From NCBI GenBank assembly GCA_007115705.1, contig QXEO01000412.1, positions 1-64,000 of the forward strand: DNA of 64,000 nucleotides. Reading direction: 5' to 3'. A program made the translations under genes and the position numbers. The notes under the pieces are model-generated. The model saw only the letters and a list, made by a program, of their open reading frames with translations, was not told where the DNA came from and made no database searches. Shown one piece after another: positions 1 through 10,572 of this stretch. Positions within the stretch are counted from its first letter, which is position 1, and every line of letters starts with the position of its first letter. Source of the stretch: Dactylis glomerata. Taxonomy: Eukaryota > Streptophyta > Magnoliopsida > Poales > Poaceae.

Positions 1-69
1 GTGAGCTCGGGACCCCTTATTTCGAAAGCACTGCTGCTGTCCTTCCTGCTCTTATTCCTCCGCTTTCAG

Positions 70-1226
70 ACTCTGCCTCGCTCATAGCCTCGCTCGAGTC
101 CCAGCTGGCCGACTCGGTGTCAGCCGCCACTGTTGAGTCGCTCAAGCAAAAGCATGCCGAGGAGCTTCAGGGTCTGCAAGCCCAGGCCGCTCGGGCTCAG
201 GAGCTGGAAACTGATCTGGCGAAAGCTCGGGAGGCGGAGTCGTCGCTGCAGCTGGAGTTTGATCGTCGGCTGGCCGAAGAGAAGAAAATCCTCTCCGCGG
301 AGTTTGACAGCAAGGTGAAAGAGCTTCACGCAACCTTGGGGAGCGAGGTCGAGAACCGCAATGCCCAGATCGCTGAGCTGCAGACTCTCCGGGGGCTCGA
401 CAGCGAGCGTTTTGACAAGGAGATCGGCGTTTGGCGCGCCCGAGACCGCAAGGTTCAATCCGGCCTGCTGGGACTGGAGGAAGCTCTTCGTGGTATACTT
501 CCTGTCCTCTTTCTCGGTTTTTGCCCTTTCATGCCGTCCTTTCCCCCTCTGACTGCCCTTGCAGGAGCCTTCCCTGACTCCGACAAGTCTGCCGCGGCGG
601 CGCTAAAGGAATTTAGGGCGGAACAGGGGATCGTCCCCAGCAGTGACCCCAAGGCCGAGCTTTCCTCAGGGGAGTTGGTAGCGTTGGCCAAAGGCCGACT
701 CCACCCGGCTGCCAAGCTGGGCAAGGATCTGCACGAAGCCCTTGTTTCTGTCTTTGAAACCTTGTGGCCGGGAAGGGCGGCGCCTGGCGGGATCCGGGCG
801 CTCCTCCAGTGGGTCCTTCTCGCGCCCAACCGGCTCGACGTCTGGAAGGAGTCCGCGGCTCGGGCCGGTGCCCAACAGGCTCTGGAGTTCGTGCTCTCCT
901 GGTATCCAGGCGTCAACCTAGACCAGCTGGAGAATCTTCGTGAAGGCGGACTAGCAGGCCTCGACAAAGCCAAGCTCCGTCAGCGCGCCTGTGCCATTGC
1001 TGAGTGTGCCGAGACCGACGCACTTTTCGATGCTGGGGATAGTGACGAATCTTTGGATGGCGTGGACTTCGAGGAGCCCGACTCGGCTGAAGGACCTCAG
1101 AAGGCCCCCGAGGATCCCGTTGGTCACTCCATTCCGCCATCCCCCAGCGGCGACGACTTCGTCCTGGCGTCTCGAGCTGGCGACATTTCTTCACTGGAGC
1201 CGGCTGGCCCGCCAAGCGCCCCCTGA
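70..1226 (+). CDS. Antisense coiled-coil ORF of element A (exons 70-492 and 565-1226)
   Basis: This is an internal-to-terminal exon pair of a gene lying antisense to gag in element A. Positions 1-69 look like an intron (starts GTGAGC, ends CTTTCAG), so the true start codon is upstream of the window. The GTG at 117 is only an internal codon, and reading stays open back to about 72. A second intron, 493-564, has GTATAC and TGCAG borders. It is 72 nt long without stops, so retention keeps the frame. The product begins with a long heptad-like coiled coil (about 120 residues rich in E, A, L, Q, K). A globular helical part follows, with the motif AGAQQALEFVLSWYPGVNLD, and then an acidic Pro/Ser-rich tail. 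Similar proteins are filed as putative gypsy-type transposon proteins in grasses. Their function is unknown. Confidence 0.7.
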
Positions 1227-2092
1227 ACGTATCAGGGTTTTCTTATTCGTTTTTATGTACACTGAACTCATGTCGTGCCCGGCAACATTTCGTTCGTATG
1301 TACTAATGACGCTTCACCCTGAATTTCTTGCGCATTGGCCTCTAGTTGTTTGTGAACCGGATTTGACCTGACCCCTTTCAGCTTTTTCCTTTATCTCCCC
1401 ATCCTTCGGCCCTTCTACCCCCAGCCGGCAGCCTGGTGCCGGCTGGTCTCCCTTGGACCGACAGCCGAATGCCGGTCTAGGGTGGGAGCGCACCGCGGGA
1501 TGGGAAGTAGTACTTTGGCGTATAAGGGATCTGGCTTGGTCCAGTCTACGCATAACTATTAACCAATGCACGTGGTTTAGGGGTGAGCGCTCGTTCTGTC
1601 CTCTTAGCGATTTTCCAGTGTGAATGACCTGCCGGCTCCGTCGCCCTCGACTTGGGCTGGAGGTTAGGCTCGGGGTCTGGTTTGCACACGGTACTCGTTC
1701 ATCTGACAAGGGATTCGATTCGTCGGGTCGCGGGCGTTTCCTCTAAGCGATTTTCCTAGGTGGGTGACCTGCCGGCTCCACCCCACACGGTGCAGGGCGG
1801 AGGTTAGGCTCGGGGTCCGGTCCGCACACAGTACTCATCCGGCTGACAAGAGGATCGTTTCGTTAGGTTGGGGCTGCCGGCTCCCGACTGGAGGCGACTT
1901 CCAGCCCCCGTGAATAACGCTTAGAAAGGTAAAAGGTACTTCGGAGCACTTTTTCCAGGGATCAGCCGTATGCCGCCCAACTTTCTTTTATTCAACGACA
2001 CTTGTTCGAGATACAAGATTTTTGCCTTGGCTTAGCCGAAGGTCTTAAGCGGTTTTGGACTTGTCTCAGGCGAAGCTGCGAAACGCTTCCCC
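1227..2092. other. Spacer of element A between the convergent sense and antisense genes
   Basis: About 870 bases separate the antisense gene's stop from the end of the protease frame. No RT, RNase H or integrase motif is visible on either strand. The stretch is GC-rich, repeats phrases such as CCGGCTCC and GGTTAGGCTCGGGGTC, and contains the duplicated unit annotated separately. It probably holds the 3' untranslated ends of both convergent genes. Confidence 0.5.
1599..1855. repeat. Direct duplication of a ~141 bp unit in the element A spacer
   Basis: Two copies, starting near 1599 and 1740, share in order the blocks AGCGATTTTCC, TGACCTGCCGGCTCC, GGAGGTTAGGCTCGGGGTC, GCACAC and CTGACAAG. Substitutions and small indels lie between the blocks. 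The unit is non-coding. Confidence 0.6.
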
Positions 2093-2800
2093 CTACCTCG
2101 AGGAGGAGCCAGCCCCCGAGACAAAAGCCTCTGACTTCTTGCCCGCTTCGGGCGGGACTTCCTTGGACAGGCTCGCCGGCTTGAGGAGCGGAGCCGGCAG
2201 TTCCGTCGCCAGGCTGCCCGGCTGGACTGCCGCCACCCTTTGCAGCAGTTGTCGCTTCTCTTCAGCAATGACCAAGGCCTCCGCCAGTTTGGAGCTGGCT
2301 CTTGCGCACTCTATCGATTTCTTGTAGGACCCTGTGACGGTGATCACCCCGCGAGGGCCTGGGAGCTTCATCTTCAAGTAAGCGTAGTGCGGGACTACCA
2401 TGAACTTGGCCAGGGCCGGTCGTCCAAGCAACGCGTGGTAGGGGCTGTTGAGGTCTACCACCTCGAACCAGATTGGCTCGCGACGATGATTGTCCTTCTC
2501 GCCAAACAGCACCTCCAACTCAATCCTTCCCATCAGCGTACACGAGTGCCCAGGCACGATCCCATGGAAGGTGAGCTTGGTTGGCTTCAGTTGGATCTCT
2601 GGGATTCCGAGCTTCTCCATCGAAGTGCGATAGAGAAGGTTGATGCTGCTGCCTCCATCAATGAGTACGCACGAGAATCGGCAGGTACGCGTCTCAGAGA
2701 ACACGATTGGATTCAAGACTAGCGCATAGCCCCCGGGCCTCGGCATGAGCGGCGGGTGGTCTTCACGCCCCCAGGTGATCGACGCGTCAGACCAATGCAT
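2093..2800 (-). CDS. Aspartic protease region of element A (Gypsy)
   Basis: This 235-codon frame carries a retropepsin-like domain: LIDGGSSINLLY near residue 48 (catalytic Asp at 48), then FHGIVPG and YHALLGRP near residues 92-150, and PHYAYLKMKLPGPRG after that. The D-G-G-S catalytic site in place of D-T/S-G is usual for Tat-lineage elements. It is in the same frame as gag, separated only by TAA and TAG codons around 2801-2818, so it was probably once one gag-pro polyprotein. The last ~60 residues are Ala/Ser/Pro-rich and read towards where RT would normally begin, but no RT follows. The ATG at 2800 is simply the first in-frame one. Confidence 0.75.
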   Translation of the reverse strand: MHWSDASITWGREDHPPLMPRPGGYALVLNPIVFSETRTCRFSCVLIDGGSSINLLYRTSMEKLGIPEIQLKPTKLTFHGIVPGHSCTLMGRIELEVLFGEKDNHRREPIWFEVVDLNSPYHALLGRPALAKFMVVPHYAYLKMKLPGPRGVITVTGSYKKSIECARASSKLAEALVIAEEKRQLLQRVAAVQPGSLATELPAPLLKPASLSKEVPPEAGKKSEAFVSGAGSSSR

Positions 2801-2815
2801 GTACTAAGGTCCAAC

Positions 2816-5193
2816 TTACATGATTGCATTCACCTCGACACCAAACCACGGTTCGTCCTTTGGCTCCTCCACCTGGGAAGTGAACACATGGTATTGCTCC
2901 ACATTTGCTTCCTCGGGGTAGTCCCCTGCTGCCTTGGCCGGCTGCCGATTCTTGTTTCCATGTGCTTCAGCCGGCGGGCCCGGCGGTGGCCCGGGCAGTT
3001 GGTGATTTCCCTGCTCCAGATCCCTGGTGAAGCTGCATTGGCGAGTGGTATGCGCTGCTGGCTTGCCTGAAACGCTATGGAACTTGCAGGGTTGGTCTAG
3101 CATCACCTCGATGGTGTACTTGTCCTTGCCGAATTTGTCCCCTTTGCGCTTCTGGCTTCCACCCGTAGCCCCCGGGCTTCCTTGAACAGCGGCTACTTGC
3201 TGGGAGCCGTACTTGTTGTCACGGCGTTCGTCTTTCCTCTTGCCATGTCGATCACGATTGTGATGTCCTCCTGAGCCGGCTGCCGGCTGAGGATGGTTTC
3301 CGGCTGGCGCTGGCTCAACACATTGCACTCTTGCTGCGGAATCGGCGGAAGCGTACTTGTCCGCTATTGCCATGAAGTCCGCCATTGACTTTGGCTCGGC
3401 TCTGTGGAGCTTGTGCTTTAGCAGGGTCCCTTCTCTGCATCCGTCCGTGAAGTAGCCAATGGCTTGCTCCTCGCCCACTCCTTCGCATGAGTTGCGCAGC
3501 TTGGACCATCTCGTGAGGTAGTCACGGTCTGGCTCGTCGGGGCCTTGCTTGCAGAGGGCCAGCTGTCGTGGGCGGGGCGGTCGCTTGTATGTCCCCGTGA
3601 AATTCTTGATAAACGCCTCTTGGAAATCATGCCAGGAGTTGATCTGCAGAGCCGGCAGGCTGTTCAGCCACGTCCGAGCAGATCCCGTCAGCATGAGTGG
3701 TGCGTAGCGCACCGCTGTCCTCTTGTTGCCGCCTGCGATGTCGACGGCTGTGACGTAGTCCGACAGCCAATCCTCCGGCTTCACCGCCCCAGTGTATTTG
3801 GGCATGTCTCGTGGGAGCGCGAACTTGGCCGGGAAAGGCTCGTTGCGGATGCGTGGGCCGAAGCAGACCGGTCCTGCCAAGGATTCCTCCTCGTCGAACT
3901 TGGAATCCGCCAGTAGGTTGAGCCGATGGCGCGCGTCGTCCTTCGGCGGGTCAACGCGTTCCCCGATCCTCTGGCTCACATGCGAGCGAGCCGGATGATG
4001 TCCCTGAGCGCCCCGGCCAGCTCCATGAGCCGGCTGGTGTGGCGCCACAGACTTGCCGCGCGCCGGGTCCACCACGTCCACCCGAGAAGGGTGGCACGGC
4101 TTGCTGGTGACTGCGGCGGGATCTCGAGGCTGCCGGCTGTGGTGGCCGGAGTGCTGGGTGCGGTGGTTTCCACCGCTTTTGCCTGGAGCTCGATTGCTCC
4201 GGCTGTGCTCCGCAGGGCCGTGGTTTGGCGATGAAGCTTCTCCGTGCGACTTGTTCTGACCAGCCACGACAATACGGTGCTCGCCTCGCGTGCCGCTCGC
4301 CTCTCCGCGTGGCTCCATCGCCTGCTGCTGCAGATCGGCGGCGTCCAGGAGTTCCTGGATCCGGGCTTGCTTCTCCCGCAAATCCTCGCCTTGTAGTCCA
4401 TCCAGCTCGGAAGTGATGTAGCGCGCGGCGCGGAGGTTCTTCGTAGGCGTGCTGTAGGTGGGCTTGTTAATGATCGGGGGTAGCTTCGCCGAGGGCGCCG
4501 CCTGGTTCAGTTCCACGCCCAGCTCGTGGCCTCGCTGACGAACTTGTCCCGCCCGGCTTGGGCCATCTCCGGCTGGGGTGAAGCCGTGGGCGACGTTGTA
4601 TTCGTTGATCGTAGAGAGGACGCGCCGACAGGTGTCGTCGACGTCGACCGCTTCCTTGAGGAGGTTGAGGCGCGTCCGCTCCAGATCCTCGGAGGCCTTG
4701 ACCGGATCCGCAGAGATGTCGAGCGGAGCGCGCAGGTCCGTGATGGCTGCGTCCAGCACGTCCCACTCTGGAGGTGGAAGATCTTGTTCCGGTGGAAGTG
4801 GGCGTTCGAGCGGCGGGCGCGCGGAGCGCGGTAGGCCGCCGCCACCATCCTCCTCCAGGGCCCGCACCTCGACCATGTTGCAAAAGTCGCCGCTTTCGCC
4901 GTCGTCGGAGTCTGTGTCACAGAGTGGGTCAAGCACATCGGTTACCTCTTCCGGTAAGGGCTTGGCGACGTAGAAGCGGTGGCCGCCGACGTCGAGGAAG
5001 GAACCGTCGTTGTCGAAGCCGTTCTTGAAGTGGGCCAAGTTGTCGTCGACGCAGTCGAAGGTGCCGAACCTCCAGACGAGGCCGGAGGCGACCTTCTCGC
5101 CGGAGGGTCCCGGCCGGAACTTGACTCCGCTCGCCACCGCGCTTTGCCCCACGGTGGGCGCCAACTGTCGTGGGAATTTGGAGACAGTAGCCA
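2816..5193 (-). CDS. Gag polyprotein of element A
   Basis: An open frame of about 790 codons begins with an ATG at 5193, inside the LTR. It can also be read from 5257. Reading passes straight through the primer-binding site, giving the peptide APTVG. The first ~450 residues are low-complexity, acidic then His/Arg/Pro-rich, and likely disordered. A retrotransposon gag domain lies at about residues 480-640 counted from 5257: PRDMPKYTG, DWLSDYV, ARTWLNSLP, FIKNFTGTYKRP. Near the C terminus is an atypical zinc-binding motif, C-x2-H-x8-H-x4-C (CKFH...HTTRQC). Expected role: assembly of cytoplasmic virus-like particles and RNA packaging. The frame is remarkably intact over 2.4 kb. Confidence 0.8.
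5147..5163 (-). other. Primer-binding site of element A
   Basis: On the minus strand the sequence is TGGCGCCCACCGTGGGG, two bases inside the LTR end. The TGGCGCC start matches the 3' ends of tRNAs ending GGCGCCA, such as Asp- or Arg-type primers used by Gypsy elements. Confidence 0.7.
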
Positions 5194-5909
5194 TGTGGAG
5201 GCTTATCGGAGGGGCTCGACGTTGGTGACGATGGGTCCGGCTCAGGATTGTGCCCACAGAGACACCTCGGTTTACCCAGGTTCAGGGCCCTCCCGGTTGG
5301 AGGTAAACCCCTACTTCCTGCCTGCTTCGTATTGATTGGATAGTAGCGATTACAGTGCTCCTCGAGCCGTTCGGCTAGAGGAGGAAGAAGAAGATCGGAT
5401 CTCTCCTATGCTAAGGGTCCAGGCCCCCTTATATAGACGGGGGCCTGGTTACAGGTTTTGGTAACGCTTCGGCCGGCTGCCGGCTACTCGGCAGCGGCGT
5501 CCTTGGCGTGATCCCCCCTGGCCTTGCTCTGGCAAAGGCACTTTATAAAGTGTCTTTTCCCTGGGCTGGCATCAGGAGAGCATGTCCCCTCTCCTGTGCC
5601 TCGGATCCCATCGTGGGGAAGGGTCTTCGGTCTCTTATTGGTCGGTCGTGGTCGTGGCGCTCGTCACTCTTGTCCTGCGCCTCTGCCGGTCTTGTCGGGG
5701 CCGTCTGCTTTTGGCGAGACAGCCGTTGGGGGAGTTTTGTCTCCATCGCCCGGCTCCAGTCCTCCTCGGTGGGGTCGTCAGCCGGCCGCTGGCGCAGCCG
5801 GCCATTCGGGTGGAGCCGGTCTTCTCGCGCTGAGGCCGTGGGATTTCCTGGGACGCCAGCCGGCATATTGCCCAGCTCGTGGTGCGCCCCCTAAGTCATC
5901 CCCACGACA
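5166..5909 (-). repeat. 5' LTR of element A (744 bp)
   Basis: The LTR is bounded by the perfect inverted termini TGTCGTGGG (5166) and CCCACGACA (ends 5909). A minus-strand TATATAAG box at about 5429-5437 sits upstream of the transcribed part. It is followed downstream by the primer-binding site and gag. The long frames on the plus strand at 5508-5946 are LTR shadows, not genes. Confidence 0.85.
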
Positions 5910-7367
5910 TCCGCTAAGTATTGTTTTATTAAATAAACTAAATTAATATTCTTAATTTGGGCTCCACGATATTTTTAGTTCTGGTCCCACATTTTTTTGC
6001 AGCGTTGAGTTCCGTTTATTTTGTCCTGTCTAGTTCTGTTTATTTTAGCACCGTTAGATCAGGTGGATGAACGGTTCCTCAAAATACCAATTACCCTAAA
6101 ACTTGTAAAATCTTATAGTCAGCTGAGTCAGCTCTATTGTACTTGCTCTAAGTGACAAACTAACTTTCCAATAGATTACAATTCTCTGTTCATCCTAGAA
6201 CAAAAAGAAACACGACCGGGGAGCTAGCATGCATAATCCCTCGTCCAAGATCCAAAAGATTGGACAGGCTGATTCGTCTGTTGTGTGTAACCACTTGTAA
6301 CCAAAAGATCCAATCATGGCCCTCGCACCCGACGTCACTCCTATGCACTACTACAATTATATTCATACATATTTTACTATGTAGTATCATTTGATGATGA
6401 TGTTGCCAACGCTAACATTTTTTTAGAACTAACCAACACATCTGGATTAGTAGAACAAGGAACCTCTATCGCTTAATTTGTTCACGGGGAAGGAGTATAC
6501 TGAGATTTTAAATTATATATTTACTCTATGTGGTTAGGGTTATTTGTGAGATCGTTTAGGCTATATTTAGTCTATTTTGATTTTTGATGTCTACTTTTCT
6601 GGTTAAGGACCTTGAAAAATAGAGAAGTGTCACACAAAATGCCGATTGAATGAGAATTCTCCATATTATGGGTTGAGTGTGACTCAAACCTTCTAGCTCT
6701 TCAGCACTAGATTTTGAGTCTCGTTTGACTACCATTTTAACCATCAATTTATCTTGAAATTGAATTGTGAACCATAAATATAATAGATATATGATGTAAT
6801 ACATCGAATATTTGAATATATGGAAACCTGGAGTCTCGGTATTTCGATCATTCGGTCATATAGACCCAAGTTCGACATCAAATAGCTTCGATTTGCATTT
6901 ATCAGTAGAACAATTTATATGTATTATCAACTAAACCTTCAAGTTCGTTTAGGATTCTCCATCCGTTCTACAAGAAACACACCTACACGTGGCATGATCG
7001 TAGAGCTATGCCACGCCACTCCTTGATCATAAAAAAGATCTACGACTTTGCATGTTGAATGAATGAATGTCAGTTGTGTAACCACTCATGTCCAAAAGAT
7101 CCAAGATAGCCTAGCCAACACATTAGAAATCACCCCCACATAAAAAGTTTCAATTTGTATTCAACACTATCGATTTGAGCAATGTTTTCAATGTCGATAT
7201 TTCTCTAAACCACCAACACATGTTCTAGAAGGATAGATAACATGGACAAGGTATCAGCTGATTTGTTGTCAATTAGTAGAGCAGACTGAGATATAGACGT
7301 AACTCTTTATAGATGGTGTTACTATGATAGGACATTACGTGTAGCATTAGGAAAGGGCTAACCTAAC
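5910..7367. other. AT-rich spacer between elements A and H, with a degenerate duplication
   Basis: No coding sequence or recognisable element was found in about 1.46 kb. Two co-linear, decayed copies can be traced, roughly 6175-6490 and 6950-7260. Shared islands are GTTGTGTGTAACCAC with CAAAAGATCCAA (6280 and 7073) and ACC(A)CCAACACAT (6427 and 7208), offset by about 780 bases. This could be an old tandem duplication or remnants of an unrecognised repeat. Confidence 0.4.
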
Positions 7368-7701
7368 TGACAAGTATATAGATAATAGAGCCCGTTACTT
7401 GTGTATCCCTGAGGTCCATTAAGCTAGGCCCAAGTGTAATCATAGTCGAAGTACAAGTTCATGTCGTATACCGATATTATAATATGTATCGAACCCGACC
7501 GGTTCCGTGAGACCCGGTCACCTATATATAGGGGCCGTGAGAGGACGGTCAGGGACAGATTGAGAGTAAGCCAAGTTGATTACCATGTTTATTCTCGATA
7601 CACGCCTTGTTTGACTGATTTTACCTTCGAGTTCATCCGACGCCATATTCCCCCAATCCTAAGTCCTTCATCTAGGACATTTGCCGAGTTAACCCTCGTC
7701 A
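7368..7701 (+). repeat. 5' LTR of element H (334 bp)
   Basis: Starts TGACAAG and ends CTCGTCA, an imperfect inverted terminal repeat. It closely resembles the two LTRs of element K in reverse orientation. A TATATATA box lies at 7523-7530. The primer-binding site follows after two bases. Confidence 0.85.
7523..7530 (+). promoter_or_regulatory. TATA box in the LTR of element H
   Basis: TATATATA lies within CACCTATATATAGGGGCC, conserved in the K LTRs (29406-29413 and 46836-46843, minus strand). Position and conservation fit the U3 core promoter. Confidence 0.6.
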
Positions 7702-7703
7702 AT

Positions 7704-7720
7704 TGGCGCCGACCGTGGGG
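7704..7720 (+). other. Primer-binding site of element H
   Basis: TGGCGCCGACCGTGGGG begins two bases after the LTR. The same sequence lies beside K's 5' LTR. Confidence 0.75.
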
Positions 7721-7738
7721 ACCAGGGGTGTTGGAATC

Positions 7739-9337
7739 ATGAATTCGACGGCTTTTTCACTTTTAGCCAACAGCAGTTTAGAAGTCGACGAAAACCAGAA
7801 GATGGAGTTGACGATCGGGAGGCTGAGCTTTTCCGTCGGACTTTCGGGTATGATTCGTCTTTCAGATCCAACGAAACTGGATCCGTCGGCGAGCAAAATC
7901 AAGATAGTTACAATATCTGGATCATCGGTGGGCTCTTCTAGCGAGGTAAATTCGCCGGTCAGCTTCACAGTAGCAGAAGATGCAGGAGGAAAAATCAAAG
8001 AACTCGACAAAATCGCGGAAAAACTCGACATAGGAGAAACCGTGGGCCAACCATATCCTAGCCAAAAGGACTTCGTCACCCAAACCGGTGGCGTCTCTGG
8101 CAATATACAACAGTTATGTGTCATCATCACCGAAGCAGCAGAAGAGAACGACCATGTCGATAACACAGCAATCGACATGCAAGTCGACAAATCAAGGAGC
8201 AATAGTAAAAAGGAGAAGGAGAAAATTCACGTCTCCACCGGGGAGTGGAGAATCATCATGCCAGTCATCAATTATGGCACAGAAGTACCCGCCAATTCAA
8301 GAAGAGAAGTTCTGATGAGGTACCAGTACGCCCTGCATCAAAACAAAAAGAAGTTGAGAGAGGAAAAAGACGAGTTCAAGAGAAGCCAAGAAAACAATAG
8401 TGTATCAAGTGGAGAATAATGGGATGAGTAAAACGAAGCATCAGAATCCAGCAGAGATAGACATAGAGATCCAAAACACAATTGGAGAGCAACGGCGCGA
8501 GCAAGGGAAGAAAACCATGCAAGGAGCATAAGTGTACATCTAGCAGACGACGAGGAGGATTTTTTACAGGAAACACCAGAAGCAACATTAGTAGCAGCAC
8601 AGGCGTACCTACTAACTACACAACCAGAACCCGGAGATTCATGGGAACACATGCACCAAGCTGCAATAAGAAGCCTCGGGTTAGTAGAAGATAGACTAAG
8701 GAGACGTTCTCCAGAGAGGAAGGCGACATATTATGAGGACGAGGAAAAGAAAAACTTCAAGCGCAAACCCTCGCAAAGCCAAACAAGCGAGTCATCAGGC
8801 GACGAAAAGTGCAAGGCACAAAGGGAGGATGTAAGGAGTATCATAGCACAAGCAAGGGTAAACAACGCGCGCTACGTGTGGAAAGAAGAAAACTATGAAG
8901 ACGACGAAAAAGAGATAGGCGCGCTATGCTTTACCCGAAGGGTTCGCAGAACGCGAGTACCCAAAGGATTCAAACTACCACACGATCATCAAAAATATGA
9001 TGGGACACAGGAACCCAGATTATGGCTATCAGACTACCTACAAGCAGTACAAATACTCGGAGGAACAAGAGCAACGGTGATGCAAAGCCTACAGCTACAC
9101 CTCACCGGAGCAGCATGGTCTTGGTTAAGTACCCTGCCCAACGATTCCATTGGAAGTTGGGGAGAACTGGAGAGTCAATTTACAAGAAATTTTCGTTCGA
9201 CATATAAACGACCAGCATCGCTAGAAGAAGTCAAGTCATGCATACAGAGGAAGGATGAAACTCTAAGTTCATACATACAGAGGTGGAGTATAATAAAAAA
9301 AACTCTGCAGAAGACGTCTCCGACGAATGGGCAGTAG
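7739..9337 (+). pseudogene. Gag of element H, N-terminal and central part (broken)
   Basis: The likely start is the ATG at 7739 (MNSTAFSLLA), conserved with K. The frame is closed by TAA at 8417 and again at 8429, but resumes in the same phase to about 9300. A run of eight or more A at 9294-9303 then shifts it into the frame used by the downstream protein. The retrotransposon gag domain is clear at about 8950-9300: PKGFKLPHDHQKYDG, WLSDYLQAVQILGG, LTGAAWSWLSTLP, FTRNFRSTYKRPASLEEV. The N-terminal third is a Ser/Glu/Lys-rich linker. Two stops and a frameshift make it non-functional. Confidence 0.75.
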
Positions 9338-10572
9338 ATGCTTTTTTGGCTGGCCTTCGCCGTTCGGATCTCGTGGAAGAGTTAGGGAGAACAAAGCCCA
9401 GGACAGTATCAGAATTAATGGAAGTAGCAAATAGATTCGCCGATGGAGAAGACACGTACAACAACAAAAGGGCGCGTTCACCAGAAGTCGACAGAACAAG
9501 CAGGCAAAGGCGAAGGTCTCGCAATGAGGACAGCCACACAAGGCGAAACCAGATAGCTGCAGGATATGAAAGAAGGGACGAGGAAGGCTACAAAAGCAGA
9601 GAGTTTCAAGATAGAAGCAGTGGAGGAAAAGAAAAGCTAAAGTACTCAGGCCCGTCGGCTGAAGACATGCTTCATGGCCCTTGTCGCATTCACTACGCGT
9701 ACTTGGATGGGAAGAGAGTTTCTAATCACCAAATGAAGGACTGTAGAATATTCTTAAGGTTGCAAAGCGCTCTGGACCCGAACCAAGGAGCACGTCAAGA
9801 AGGAAGGAATACAAGTCAAGGATATCAAATGCAACATCTTGCAAAACATCTGGAATCGAAAGTATACATATCCGCAATGATCCAGCCGGTGCCAAAATCC
9901 AAAAAAGAGCAGACGAGTATATCAAGACAAGTAAACCTAGCAATACCATCACCACCAGCCACTACAGAATACTTGAGGTGGTCAGACCAGCCAGTCAGGT
10001 TTAGCATAGAAAACCACCGAAGGAAAGTGCCCAGGCCAGGGCACGCACCAATGGTGTTGAAGGCACAAATAGGAGGATACGAAATTGGGCGAGTATTCAT
10101 GGATGCAGGAAGCGGCATAAATCTAATATACGCTAGAACCCTGTGGGCAATGAGCATCTCGTTGGAAAGCCTGAAGCCGACAGACTGCTCCTTCCACGAA
10201 ATAGTACCAGGGAGCGCAAACTACCCCCTCAAGAAAATAGAACTCGACGTTTGCTTTGGCGATAGTAGCAATTACCGCAGAGAAAAATTAGAGTTCGAAG
10301 TAATGGACTGGCCTTCGCAGTATCACGCAATCCTGGGGCGACCAGCATTTGCAAAATTCATGGTAGTCCCTCATTATGCATATTTAACACTCAAAATTCT
10401 AGGACCTAAAGGGACCATCACGGTACAAGGCAGTTTCGAAGTATCCAATACTTGCGACAAAGAATTCAATAGGATGGTGCAAACTTTCGGCATGACAGAC
10501 GAATATGCAAGACTCAGGGGCGAAACTGATCACAATGTACTACCCGACGTCGGTCGATCCCTGCCAGATTAG
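9283..10572 (+). CDS. Gag C-terminus and aspartic protease of element H
   Basis: A 429-codon open frame continues gag after the poly-A frameshift. DEWAVDAFLAGLRRSDLVEE ends the gag domain. Next come a basic Arg-rich stretch and a C-x2-H-x11-H-x4-C motif (CRIHYAYLDG...HQMKDC), like the zinc motif in K and, with different spacing, in A. The protease follows with VFMDAGSGINLIY (catalytic Asp near residue 274), FHEIVPGS and YHAILGRPAFAKF. The conserved tail leads directly to RT. The ATG at 9283 is incidental because the frame belongs to the upstream gag. Confidence 0.75.
   Translation: MEYNKKNSAEDVSDEWAVDAFLAGLRRSDLVEELGRTKPRTVSELMEVANRFADGEDTYNNKRARSPEVDRTSRQRRRSRNEDSHTRRNQIAAGYERRDEEGYKSREFQDRSSGGKEKLKYSGPSAEDMLHGPCRIHYAYLDGKRVSNHQMKDCRIFLRLQSALDPNQGARQEGRNTSQGYQMQHLAKHLESKVYISAMIQPVPKSKKEQTSISRQVNLAIPSPPATTEYLRWSDQPVRFSIENHRRKVPRPGHAPMVLKAQIGGYEIGRVFMDAGSGINLIYARTLWAMSISLESLKPTDCSFHEIVPGSANYPLKKIELDVCFGDSSNYRREKLEFEVMDWPSQYHAILGRPAFAKFMVVPHYAYLTLKILGPKGTITVQGSFEVSNTCDKEFNRMVQTFGMTDEYARLRGETDHNVLPDVGRSLPD

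Larger units (their letters stand above)
1..5909 (-). mobile_element. Element A: partial Gypsy LTR retrotransposon (Tat/Ogre-like), pol-less, with antisense gene
   Basis: Read on the minus strand the order is 5' LTR (5909-5166), primer-binding site, gag, aspartic protease, a spacer with duplicated sequence, then a spliced gene on the opposite strand that runs off the window edge. No reverse transcriptase, RNase H or integrase lies between protease and the antisense gene. The 3' LTR lies outside the window, so no target-site duplication can be checked. The base following the LTR outward begins TCCGC at 5910. Assignment to the Tat/Ogre side of Gypsy rests on the TGGCGCC primer-binding site, the DGGSS protease motif and the antisense extra ORF, all known in that lineage. 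The family name is not assigned. Confidence 0.85.

Noticed and set aside
5508..5946. Overlapping long frames on the plus strand
   Set aside because: They lie inside the LTR of A, antisense to its transcription, are GC-driven and have no recognisable domain.
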